Notes under the pieces: generated by a model | Seen by the model: the letters and a program-made list of their open reading frames with translations, nothing else | The model's database searches: none | Told to the model about the DNA's origin: nothing | Shown: in pieces, positions 24,544 to 31,426 of the stretch | How positions within the stretch are numbered: the stretch's first letter is position 1 | Layout of the letters: each line of letters starts with the position of its first letter | Made by a program: the position numbers and the translations under genes | Assembly (NCBI GenBank): GCA_025997215.1 | Contig: BNUH01000026.1 | Location: 1 to 39,418 of the forward strand | Direction of reading: 5' to 3' | Origin: Clostridia bacterium | Lineage (GTDB): Bacteria > Bacillota_A > Clostridia > Christensenellales > Aristaeellaceae | Length of the DNA stretch: 39,418 bases

Positions 24544-25431
24544 CTAAAATATTAAAAGTTTCCAAAAATGACCGTCCTCCAAATAGGCACCCTCTACATG
24601 GTGGTAGTCAATTTGTGCCTTGAACCGGATCAAGCGGGATGGCGGGCCATACGTGATGGCTTGGCGGGCCGTATCCGGACGCGCCACGGCAAAATCCAGC
24701 ATTATCGACTGATTACTGCCTTGGCCATGCGCCCAGTAGTACCAGAAATCAGCCAACGGCATCAGCCATAGGAATTCGTTGGGCTTGGTAAGCGGCCATT
24801 CCGTCTGGACGGGCGGGTAATCCTGCGTGGGCAAGGCGCGGTCGGACGGATCGATCGAATCTGGCTCTATGGGGATTTTTACCTGCATGTAACCGTCGCC
24901 GTGAAAATAGGCACGGTTTTGCAGATGCTCATGCGATGGGTCGTTACCATTCGGATCCACCGGATGCCCCACTCGTTTTTTGTACCAACCGTATTCACCG
25001 TCGCGCGAAGTATTATAGTGGCGCAGATATAGGCGGTCGCCAGACTGCGGCTGACCGTATATATGCGCAACCAACCAGCGATACTTGGTCTTGTCGTATC
25101 GCGTCTGGATGGAAACGCCGGGGATAGGAGTGGTTGCCGGAGCAGGGCAAACCGTGGCTCCAGTCAGCGCGTCAAGCGACAAAGTGAGCTTATTGCTAAG
25201 TTTGCAGTCGATGCACGTCAACAGCCGCGCGGTCTCCTGGAAGGAATCGTTATACTGCATAAGCACATCCAGCGGAGTATTCCTGGCTGGCTCAAGCGCG
25301 TGGTGCAGCTTCTCGGTCTCGGCGATCATGAGGTCAGCCATCGCGGACTCCTCGGACGCGACGGAATCCACAACGCTGATCAAGGCGTCGGTGGAACTGA
25401 CGCCGTTTAATACGTCGTAACATTTGGCCAC
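24544..25431 (-). CDS. Unrecognised family, paralogue 3, 295 aa
   Basis: Start set at GTG 25431 (MAKCYDVLNG): GGGAG lies 8 bases upstream, and no better ATG exists. Residues 10-90 are helical: SVASEESAMADLMIAETEKL, then DVLMQYNDSFQETARLLTCI and LSNKLTLSLDALTG. This resembles the two-helix N-terminal module seen in assorted Firmicutes spore or surface proteins (inference from memory). The rest is the shared beta-rich domain: RWLVAHIYGQPQSGDRLYLRH, KKRVGHPVDP, TEWPLTKPNEFLWLMPL, LDFAVARPD and ITYGPPS. It is the first gene of the leftward set. No signal peptide, so if it is on a surface the route would be non-classical or via mother-cell assembly. Confidence 0.75.
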   Translation of the reverse strand: MAKCYDVLNGVSSTDALISVVDSVASEESAMADLMIAETEKLHHALEPARNTPLDVLMQYNDSFQETARLLTCIDCKLSNKLTLSLDALTGATVCPAPATTPIPGVSIQTRYDKTKYRWLVAHIYGQPQSGDRLYLRHYNTSRDGEYGWYKKRVGHPVDPNGNDPSHEHLQNRAYFHGDGYMQVKIPIEPDSIDPSDRALPTQDYPPVQTEWPLTKPNEFLWLMPLADFWYYWAHGQGSNQSIMLDFAVARPDTARQAITYGPPSRLIRFKAQIDYHHVEGAYLEDGHFWKLLIF

Positions 25432-25526
25432 GAGACTCACTCCCAAGTAAAGATTCCGGCACGTATAGCGCGGTTACACGTGCTTATTACAGAGTATGCA
25501 GTAGTATAATTTGTGTGATTATTTAC

Positions 25527-25578
25527 TGAACGTTGGAGGAATTGCGGATTGAACGTGTAATATTACAAAGAACGTTCA
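25527..25578. promoter_or_regulatory. Three TGAACGT boxes upstream of the permease promoter
   Basis: TGAACGT occurs at 25527 and 25550 and, inverted, as ACGTTCA at 25572, at 22-23-base intervals (about two helical turns). The second and third flank a perfect palindrome GTAATATTAC (25557-25566). All lie upstream of the -35 at 25605, the usual place for an activator such as an AraC-type regulator. The same region also precedes the divergent gene at 25431. Confidence 0.45.
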
Positions 25579-25604
25579 GGTTCAAAAAAAGTTATCCCGC
25601 CCTA

Positions 25605-25633
25605 TTGACAACCGTGTGTTGTCGTGATAATAT
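25605..25633 (+). promoter_or_regulatory. Sigma-A promoter of the permease pair
   Basis: TTGACA (25605-25610), 17 bases, TAATAT (25628-25633), about 58 bases before the GTG start. Confidence 0.8.
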
Positions 25634-25690
25634 GCTATTATGTTTTAGGTGTAGGAAGCGATAAAGCGACAAAACGAGGAGGTGGATGAT

Positions 25691-26659
25691 GTGACGCAAG
25701 TGGAGCCAGCGAAACCCATGAAGTTTGTAAAGCCGCGCAATCATCGTTATGATGTATTATGGAAATACCGCTATCACTACCTCCTGTTTGTCCCGGTGCT
25801 GGTGATTACGTTCCTGTTCTACTACCTGCCGATGGGCGGGATACGGTTCGCATTTTATAAGTATACGCCATTCTCGCCGCCGAGCTGGGTGGGTTGGGCG
25901 AACTTCCATCGGTTGTGGTTTGAGCGTCCGGCATTCTGGACGGCGTTCAACAACACGCTGGTGTTGAGTTTGACCAATCTGGCATTGAGCATGGTCTGTT
26001 CGGTCGTATTATCGCTGTTGATAAATGAGATAAAGACCCGGTTCGTGAAGCGGACGATGCAGACGATCGTGTATCTGCCGCACTTCCTGTCGTGGGTGGT
26101 TGTGGCGTCTGTCTTTTATATAATACTGTCGCCGGGCAACAACCCCGCGACGAGCGGGCTGGTCAACGCGCTGTTGATGCAGTGGGGATTCATACAAAAA
26201 CCCATATTCTTCCTTGCTGACTCGAAGTGGTGGACGCCTGTGTACCTATTCATCAGCCGCTGGAAAGAGACCGGATGGGGCACGGTGATATTCCTGGCGA
26301 CGCTGACCTCCATCGCGCCGGATCTATACGAGGCCGCGCAGATCGACGGCGCGGGACGGTGGCGTCAATGTCTGAACGTGACGATCCCGGCGATGATGAA
26401 TACATTCGTTGTAGTGCTGATCCTCAACCTGTCGAAGGTTATGAATCTATTCGAATCCGTGCTCGTGCTGCAGAATGATCGGGTGCTGAGGGCTACGGAG
26501 GTGCTGCAGACATACGTGTATCATCAAGGGATTATAGCGCAGAGCGCGGAGTACGGATACCCCACGGCGGTCGGGCTGTTCCGATCGGTGGTAGCGTGCG
26601 GATTAGTATTGATATGTAACTATGTCAGCAAGCGCGTCAACGGTCGCGGAATCATATAA
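25691..26659 (+). CDS. Sugar-type ABC transporter permease 1 (LplB-like), 322 aa
   Basis: Six predicted membrane helices, with the inner-membrane permease EAA loop EAAQIDGAGRWRQCLNVTIP near residue 213. The opening (YRYHYLLFVPVLVITFLFYY, LPMGGIRFAFYKY) is typical of the LplB group of the CUT1 family, which imports oligosaccharides. Start set at GTG 25691, with GAGGAGG 8 bases upstream; a GTG at 25682 overlaps that site. It pairs with the following permease gene, 15 bases downstream. The binding protein that normally follows is missing and there is no ATPase nearby (a shared MsmK-type ATPase elsewhere is common in Firmicutes). Confidence 0.93.
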   Translation: MTQVEPAKPMKFVKPRNHRYDVLWKYRYHYLLFVPVLVITFLFYYLPMGGIRFAFYKYTPFSPPSWVGWANFHRLWFERPAFWTAFNNTLVLSLTNLALSMVCSVVLSLLINEIKTRFVKRTMQTIVYLPHFLSWVVVASVFYIILSPGNNPATSGLVNALLMQWGFIQKPIFFLADSKWWTPVYLFISRWKETGWGTVIFLATLTSIAPDLYEAAQIDGAGRWRQCLNVTIPAMMNTFVVVLILNLSKVMNLFESVLVLQNDRVLRATEVLQTYVYHQGIIAQSAEYGYPTAVGLFRSVVACGLVLICNYVSKRVNGRGII

Positions 26660-26674
26660 GAGGGGGCGTTTGGA

Positions 26675-27547
26675 ATGATTAAGGATAGGTTCAGCTTCGC
26701 TCCCGCATACAGAGCGCGCACCATATTCAACATCGTCAACGCGCTGTTCTTTACCGGGCTGACGATCCTGATGGTGCTGCCGCTGTGGAAGGTGCTTGTC
26801 GATTCGTTCAACAACCAAACGACGTACGGCATCACGCTGTTCCCACAGAAACCCAGCGTCGCGGCGTACAAGATGATATTCACGCAGTCCTCGCTGCTGC
26901 GGCCGTTCTTGGTCTCCATCTACACCACGCTCATTGGGACTGCGGTAGGGCTGTTCCTATGCACGACGGGCGCGTTCGTGCTGAAGGAGAAGGATCTGCC
27001 GGGGCGCAAGCTGTTCAGTTTCTTCCTATTATTCACGATGATATTCGAGGGCGGGATCGTGCCCTCATTCCTGGTGATGAAGGATCTGCGGCTGCTGAAT
27101 ACGTACTGGGCGGTGATACTGCCCGCCGCGATGAACGTGTATAACCTGATCCTGATGCGCAACTTCTTCGAGAATATCCCGGAAAGCCTGTATGAATCGG
27201 CGGCGCTGGACGGGTGTACGCCCATTATGACATTCCTGCGGATCGTGCTGCCGCTGTCGAGCGCGGCGCTAGCCTCTATCGGGCTGTTCTACGGCGTGGC
27301 GTTGTGGAGTAACTACACGAGCTTCGCGATATACATCAGCGACGCGACAAAGCACAACTTCCAGATGAGGCTGCGCACGCTTATACTGGATGAGAATGCG
27401 CTGGCGGCAGCCAGTTCGCTGGGCGTATCCAGCAAGAGCGTGCAGAACGCGGCGATCGTCGTGGCGATACTGCCGTTCGCGTTTCTGTATCCATTTTTGC
27501 AGAAGTATTTTGTCACGGGGGTCAATATGGGGGCGGTGAAGGAGTAG
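26675..27547 (+). CDS. Sugar-type ABC transporter permease 2 (YtcP-like), 290 aa
   Basis: Partner of the preceding permease. Six membrane helices and the EAA loop ESAALDGCTPIMTFLRIVLP near residue 173. The opening FNIVNALFFTGLTILMVLPL and the ending VNMGAVKE fit the YtcP group, where G-[AS]-[VI]-K-[EG] is the usual C-terminus, so the gene is complete. GAGGGGG precedes the ATG. In related operons an extracellular lipoprotein binding protein (LipO/YtcQ type) follows; here the type I toxin-like locus follows at once, so the operon may have been split or truncated. Confidence 0.93.
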   Translation: MIKDRFSFAPAYRARTIFNIVNALFFTGLTILMVLPLWKVLVDSFNNQTTYGITLFPQKPSVAAYKMIFTQSSLLRPFLVSIYTTLIGTAVGLFLCTTGAFVLKEKDLPGRKLFSFFLLFTMIFEGGIVPSFLVMKDLRLLNTYWAVILPAAMNVYNLILMRNFFENIPESLYESAALDGCTPIMTFLRIVLPLSSAALASIGLFYGVALWSNYTSFAIYISDATKHNFQMRLRTLILDENALAAASSLGVSSKSVQNAAIVVAILPFAFLYPFLQKYFVTGVNMGAVKE

Positions 27548-27615
27548 GGGTGTAAGTCATTGACCGCCTAACTGCTGGAAGACAATGGATATTATCGAAA
27601 AATGTAAAATACATC

Positions 27616-27644
27616 TTGTACGAGCATAGCGTCTGTGGTATGCT
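27616..27644 (+). promoter_or_regulatory. Promoter of the toxin-like small gene
   Basis: TTGTAC (27616-27621), 17 bases ending GTGG, TATGCT (27639-27644). The GTGG-TATRCT ending is shared with both antisense promoters of this locus. ATTATCGAAAAAT upstream (27591-27603) recurs at 28117-28129. Confidence 0.6.
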
Positions 27645-27671
27645 AATTCGGTCGGCTGCCGGGCAACGACA

Positions 27672-27690
27672 AAGGCGCGGGGCTAGTCTC
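27672..27690 (+). repeat. Leader arm of a locus-spanning inverted repeat
   Basis: AAGGCGCGGGGCTAGTCTC in the toxin leader. The complementary arm at 27913-27931 matches at 18 of 19 positions and forms the first bases of antisense RNA 1. A toxin transcript reaching 27931 could fold back on its leader, and the leader and antisense RNA share the same sequence. Confidence 0.7.
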
Positions 27691-27743
27691 CTGACGGTGC
27701 TTAAGCGAGGTCTTAAGTAAGTTAGAAAGGAGATGATGCCCGT

Positions 27744-27884
27744 ATGGTAAACTGGCTCCTCATGTTGCTAATAACCGAATGGCCAAGGATAAAATTCTTT
27801 GCGCTGATGTTATTCTCTCGGAGGACAAAGCCAAAAAAAATCGAGACCGGCCCACCCTCGAAAAGTGACCGGTCAAAGATTTGA
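27744..27884 (+). CDS. Toxin-like small peptide of a type I toxin-antitoxin locus, 46 aa
   Basis: The leader GAAAGGAGATGATGCCCGT before the ATG matches, from memory, the stereotyped ribosome-binding region of Firmicutes holin-like small toxins (AAAGGAGGTGATGCC-T-ATG). The peptide opens with MVNWLLMLLITEW, then IKFFALMLF, then a basic tail RRTKPKKI. It is hydrophobic first and basic after, but the hydrophobic stretch is broken by EWPR. The frame runs on through the antisense terminator stem to TGA at 27882. It may be a diverged or partly decayed toxin. The last 50 codon bases overlap antisense RNA 1, and the first codons are complementary to antisense RNA 2. Expression would come from the promoter at 27616. 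Toxicity is inference. Confidence 0.5.
   Translation: MVNWLLMLLITEWPRIKFFALMLFSRRTKPKKIETGPPSKSDRSKI
27833..27874 (-). terminator. Rho-independent terminator of antisense RNA 1
   Basis: Minus-strand GACCGG...CCGGTC stem, then TCGA and an uninterrupted run of eight T (27840-27833). Confidence 0.85.
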
Positions 27885-27930
27885 CCATAGTCTAGTCGCA
27901 ATCTGAAACATAGAGACTAGCCCAGCGCCT
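27833..27930 (-). ncRNA. Antisense RNA 1, overlapping the toxin 3' part
   Basis: A self-contained gene of about 98 nt: promoter at 27937-27965, predicted start near 27930 and terminator at 27874-27833. The RNA has a first stem CTAGTC/GACTAG (27920-27915 with 27897-27892), a second stem GGTCAAA/TTTGACC (27886-27871), and the terminator stem GACCGG/CCGGTC followed by eight U. The second stem and the terminator share GACC, so they compete. It is antisense to the 3' end of the 27744-27884 gene, as in known type I antitoxins. I see no reading frame in it. Confidence 0.7.
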
Positions 27931-27936
27931 TAATAG

Positions 27937-27965
27937 AGTATACCACTTGATGCGGTTGCATGCAA
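27937..27965 (-). promoter_or_regulatory. Promoter of antisense RNA 1
   Basis: On the minus strand TTGCAT (27965-27960), 17 bases ending GTGG, TATACT (27942-27937). Confidence 0.8.
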
Positions 27966-27999
27966 GTATAATTGAAAAAATATTTTGTACACTTTTAGA

Positions 28000-28079
28000 C
28001 AACAAGAGCCGACACAATGTGTCAGCCCTTATTGGAGTGGCCCGTGTAAACTGGCTCCTCATGCTAGTGATAACAGAAC
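28000..28079 (-). ncRNA. Antisense RNA 2, complementary to the toxin translation start
   Basis: A second gene of about 80 nt on the same strand: promoter at 28086-28114, predicted start near 28079, hairpin terminator at 28028-28006. Its 5' part is transcribed from a displaced copy of the toxin initiation region (28040-28078). GTAAACTGGCTCCTCATG at 28046-28063 equals 27747-27764, with further matches on both sides, so the RNA is complementary in trans to the first codons of the toxin mRNA. The copy lacks the ATG and has no ribosome binding site, so it is not a second toxin. Its upstream region resembles that of antisense RNA 1, so the two arose by duplication. Confidence 0.6.
28006..28028 (-). 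terminator. Terminator of antisense RNA 2
   Basis: Minus-strand GGGCTGACAC / GTGTCGGCTC, ten pairs with two G-U, three-base loop, followed by TTGTTGTCT. On the plus strand the G-U positions become A-C mismatches, so it works mainly leftward. Confidence 0.65.
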
Positions 28080-28085
28080 AAAGAC

Positions 28086-28114
28086 AGTATACCACTCACC
28101 CCGCCCGCCCGCAA
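28086..28114 (-). promoter_or_regulatory. Promoter of antisense RNA 2
   Basis: On the minus strand TTGCGG (28114-28109), 17 bases ending GTGG, TATACT (28091-28086). The flanking sequence resembles promoter 1. Confidence 0.7.
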
Positions 28115-28256
28115 GCATTATCGAAAAATATTATTTGCACTTTTGCGCGCTTTGCGCCGCCATTTTGCCAAAAACGACAGCCTTATCACCTGCCAATCCC
28201 TCGCACATAAACTGGGTATAGAACTTAAAATATTGGAAGGTGAGGTGCCTGTTCAC

Positions 28257-30365
28257 ATGACACGCGAAATCCCACCGATCTCCAGCGGAGATATTCTTGA
28301 GCTGAGGGCGGCTATCGAAAACGCGCAGCCGGGTGACGTCATCTACATAACCAAGGACTTGACCCTGAACCTGGACCAGTATGCGACCGCGTTGCCGAAG
28401 GATACCACAGCTTCCACAAACGTAGTCGATGGAACAATACCTTTCAGCATCATAGGCCAACCATCCGCATCGAAAGGGCCGGGTGCTAAGATTCATATCG
28501 GTAGCGCTGGGAATCCGTTGACGGTTTCGCTGGTAGGCGGCGTCGGTTCCAGAGTAAATTTTTTTGCCAGCGTATCATTTAGTAACATATCACTGCATAT
28601 GTCGCTGTCGCTAGAAGATTATGGCGTTGATGACGGTAAAGTTGTGCGCGGTTATAGCGGTTATGGCGGTTATGTTTGCTGTGGAGAAAACTGTGTTCTC
28701 GTTAATTGTGACGCCGAAGGCAGCATTATCGGAGATGGCGGTCAGAAAGGTCTAATTTCACCTTTTATAGGTGTATCGTATAAAAAACTTGAAATGGATC
28801 GTTGTACCAACAACTGTATAGTCTCATTGCCTTCCTACTTCGAAATTGGTGGATTTGTAGGCGATGCACAGTGTCAATATGCGAGTATAGTTGATTGTGT
28901 TAACAACGGATCTATCACTGGATTATCCAGAATAGCGGGAATTGCTAGTTATATTTCTAGTGACAATTTATATATTAAGGGCTGCGTCAACAAAGGTGAT
29001 ATAGATAACGATTATGGAGAAAGTGCTGGCATAGCAGGTCTTATGTACAGCGGTATCAACTGTGTTGTTAAGAATTGTAATAATTCAGGAAAAATTACAA
29101 ATCATATTACGGGCGGCACTGATGAAAATGCCTTATGGGTCGACATAGGTGGAATTGTTGGTCGACTTATAGTAGACTCACCCAATGGTGGGCTTTATGG
29201 CTGCGTTAATTATGGAGAAATTATTGGGACGACATTTTGCAAGCACTTGGGCGGCATCGCAGGCCACGTCGAGCCTGGCGAAGTGGTGGATTGCGTCAAC
29301 TACGGCAGCATCCGGTATGGCGGCATGATAGGAGGCATTGTTGGCGGCGCGGCCTCTGGCTCTTATAATAATCCGACCTTACCAAGCCTAATTAAGCGTT
29401 GTGTGAATAGAGGCAGCGTTTACGGCACATGGCGCGGGGTAGGTGGTATCGTGGGTAGTGCGTATGCTAGTACAACCGTTGAAGATTGCGGGGTTTGTGC
29501 CATGGTCGGTACAATCGAGGCCGACACGGAAGAAGCCGGCGGAATCGTAGGTATGGTGCAATATGACGATTACTTAGGCTTCTATATTCATGAAGGATTG
29601 ACCACCATCCAAAACAATGTGTCCTGCGCTCAATTTATCAAGGTTAATCACGTTTTAACAGCCAATAACGGTACAGACTACGTACATCGTATTCTGGGCC
29701 GATTCCTGCCCGACCAACTCAACGAAGAAATTAATACAGACATGTGGGGCCCTGTTGGTGACAAATTCCTTCTGCTCAAGAATAATTATGCTTTACCATC
29801 GGTTACGCTTGTCGGCAATAACAGTAATATCCTCGAAGGGTATGAATTAGACCACTTTTATAGTATCCAAAAGGGCGGCGTATACTCAAAACCCGGCGTG
29901 ACCGTCCAACATGACGACCCCGACTATGGCGCAAACCGCCTCAATGGCGCGGACGCCACCGAAATCGACCCCGCTCATCCGCTGGCGGACATACTCTTCC
30001 CCTGCATGTACCCTGACCTAGGCCCAATTGTCATCCCGGCGAGGCTGTCGTGCGGCGGCAATAGAGCGAAATATCCTGCGGGTTGCACGTCCGTGGGGCT
30101 GTTCTGGCCCGACGGCAAAACCTTGCTGGCCACCTCCACCAACGATGAGAATGGCATCATGAACCTCACCGTGCCCGAATCCGTTTTCATCGGCTTTGGA
30201 TCATACTGCTTCATCGTCAAACGGATCAGGTCGTCGCGCAGCAGATGGCTTAACTATATAGAATCATTCCCCGTTTACGTCTACATAACGCGCAACGGCA
30301 ACAGCCATGCGAAGGCCTCCATCTGTTACTCCATGATGCTCGGCGAACCGAATTTCATGGTGTGA
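28257..30365 (+). CDS. GGIVG-repeat (GLUG/beta-helix-like) protein, 702 aa
   Basis: Start set at ATG 28257, after GGAAGGTGAGG; the frame is open back to 28143 but has no better site. Residues 1-60 resemble the first turn of a beta-helix (LRAAIENAQPGDVIYITKDL). Residues 190-440 carry about eight repeats with GGI/F-V/A-G motifs near residues 198, 228, 257, 299, 335, 360, 396 and 429, alternating with C-V-N-N/K/Y-G segments, as in GLUG-motif surface proteins. The C-terminal 150 residues form another beta-rich domain (VGLFWPDGKTLLATSTNDEN). No signal peptide is visible, which is odd for this type. The middle of the gene is much richer in A and T than its flanks, suggesting transfer. Ends at a strong terminator. 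Confidence 0.8.
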   Translation: MTREIPPISSGDILELRAAIENAQPGDVIYITKDLTLNLDQYATALPKDTTASTNVVDGTIPFSIIGQPSASKGPGAKIHIGSAGNPLTVSLVGGVGSRVNFFASVSFSNISLHMSLSLEDYGVDDGKVVRGYSGYGGYVCCGENCVLVNCDAEGSIIGDGGQKGLISPFIGVSYKKLEMDRCTNNCIVSLPSYFEIGGFVGDAQCQYASIVDCVNNGSITGLSRIAGIASYISSDNLYIKGCVNKGDIDNDYGESAGIAGLMYSGINCVVKNCNNSGKITNHITGGTDENALWVDIGGIVGRLIVDSPNGGLYGCVNYGEIIGTTFCKHLGGIAGHVEPGEVVDCVNYGSIRYGGMIGGIVGGAASGSYNNPTLPSLIKRCVNRGSVYGTWRGVGGIVGSAYASTTVEDCGVCAMVGTIEADTEEAGGIVGMVQYDDYLGFYIHEGLTTIQNNVSCAQFIKVNHVLTANNGTDYVHRILGRFLPDQLNEEINTDMWGPVGDKFLLLKNNYALPSVTLVGNNSNILEGYELDHFYSIQKGGVYSKPGVTVQHDDPDYGANRLNGADATEIDPAHPLADILFPCMYPDLGPIVIPARLSCGGNRAKYPAGCTSVGLFWPDGKTLLATSTNDENGIMNLTVPESVFIGFGSYCFIVKRIRSSRSRWLNYIESFPVYVYITRNGNSHAKASICYSMMLGEPNFMV

Positions 30366-30374
30366 TAGGTAAAC

Positions 30375-30410
30375 AGTCCAGCAGGGAAGTACCCTGCTGG
30401 ACTTTGTTAA
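30375..30410 (+). terminator. Rho-independent terminator
   Basis: AGTCCAGCAGGG (30375-30386), loop AAGTA, CCCTGCTGGACT (30392-30403), then TTGTT. It lies 9 bases past the stop of 28257-30365 and may also serve the convergent gene at 30439. Confidence 0.85.
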
Positions 30411-30438
30411 AACTTGCTGAAATATTAAGTTCTTAAAC

Positions 30439-30879
30439 TTACTTCTTCCCCAGCCCCGGCAGTATCATCCCGCACAACCCGCCGCCCGCGATGCCCATGC
30501 CCAGGTCGGCCAGATACGCGGCCGGACGGATGGGCAGGTTGCTCAACAGCGAATACGCGACCACTCCCAGCAGCATGTAGACGAAACCGATCAGCGCGCC
30601 CTTGAGCAGGCCGCTTTCAGAATTGCGGCGCAGTGCGAACCATACGCCGGCCGCGATGGAGACCAGCTTCAGGGCTTGGTTGATGACGGATATAACCGTA
30701 TCGCTCGGGGAGAGCCAGCGGACGATCACCGCGAATAGCGCCACGCCGATAACGGTCACGACCAGCGCCGCGAGCACGCCTGTGATCACCGCGCCTAACC
30801 AGCTTAGGATCCCGCCAGATTGAACCGATCTGGAATTCAGCCTGCGAACGCCCGACTTGCGTGCGATACTCGTTGCCAT
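30439..30879 (-). CDS. TIGR04086/YrzE-like membrane protein, 146 aa
   Basis: Start set at MATSIARKSG (30879), with GGGAGGGAG 4-7 bases upstream; an in-frame ATG at 30939 has no site. After a basic N-terminus come four hydrophobic segments (WLGAVITGVLAALVVTVIGV; TVISVINQALKLVSIAAGVW; LLKGALIGFVYMLLGVVAYS; LGMGIAGGGLCGMILPGLG). This matches my memory of the TIGR04086 / YrzE family of small Firmicutes membrane proteins, function unknown. It follows iscU by 75 bases on the same strand and may be the last gene of that transcript. Confidence 0.75.
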   Translation of the reverse strand: MATSIARKSGVRRLNSRSVQSGGILSWLGAVITGVLAALVVTVIGVALFAVIVRWLSPSDTVISVINQALKLVSIAAGVWFALRRNSESGLLKGALIGFVYMLLGVVAYSLLSNLPIRPAAYLADLGMGIAGGGLCGMILPGLGKK

Positions 30880-30954
30880 GCGTCTCCCTCCCAAATAACC
30901 TAACATGGAAACATCGTATGCGCTTTGTGAAGCGTTCATACCTAGTTCAACGTG

Positions 30955-31413
30955 TTAAGCGTGGACCAGCTCCAGCTCCTCTTCGACTTGGGGCGCGGAG
31001 GCCAGCTCGCGCTCCAGCGCTGCCTCTTCGACCGTCTTGGATGCGCCGGGAATGTGCTTGAGGTAATCCTCGATGGCGGCTTTCACGGCCTGTTCAGCCA
31101 GCATGGAGCAGTGCACCTTAACGGGGGGCAAGCCGCCCAGCGCCTCGGCGACGGCCTGGTTCGTCAGCCTCAATGCCTCCGTGAGCGTTTTACCCTTGAC
31201 CATCTCGGTGGCCATGCTGCTAGTCGCAATCGCCGCGCCACAGCCGAACGTTTTGAATTTGACATCCTTTATGACTCCACCTTCCACCTGCAGGAACATC
31301 CGCATGATGTCGCCGCACTTGGCGTTGCCGACGGTGCCCACGCCGCTGGCGTTCTCGATCTCGCCCACATTGCGAGGGTTCATGAAGTGATCCATCACTT
31401 GCTGCGTATACAT
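30955..31413 (-). CDS. iscU: Iron-sulfur cluster scaffold protein IscU/NifU, 152 aa
   Basis: Scaffold on which IscS-derived sulfur and iron assemble into clusters. The three cluster cysteines are Cys33 (GNAKCGD, with the conserved Asp35), Cys58 (FKTFGCGAA) and Cys102 (VKVHCSML). After about residue 125 there is an acidic tail (EEAALERELASAPQVEEELE) longer than in E. coli IscU but seen in clostridial homologues. AGGAGGT lies 8 bases before the ATG. It follows iscS by 13 bases, completing the iscR-iscS-iscU operon. hscA, hscB and fdx are absent, as is common in Clostridia. Confidence 0.96.
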   Translation of the reverse strand: MYTQQVMDHFMNPRNVGEIENASGVGTVGNAKCGDIMRMFLQVEGGVIKDVKFKTFGCGAAIATSSMATEMVKGKTLTEALRLTNQAVAEALGGLPPVKVHCSMLAEQAVKAAIEDYLKHIPGASKTVEEAALERELASAPQVEEELELVHA

Positions 31414-31426
31414 TTATAATTACCTC

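Noticed and set aside
25432..25530. Sporulation sigma-factor promoter before the unknown-family gene
   Set aside because: GCATACTCT recalls sigma-E/K -10 boxes, but no fitting -35 is present at the right distance, and a sigma-A-like TATACT is also there. Not decisive.
28035..28210. Second toxin gene at the repeated VNWLLML sequence
   Set aside because: The copy lacks the ATG and the ribosome binding site, and runs into unrelated sequence. It is better explained as template of antisense RNA 2.
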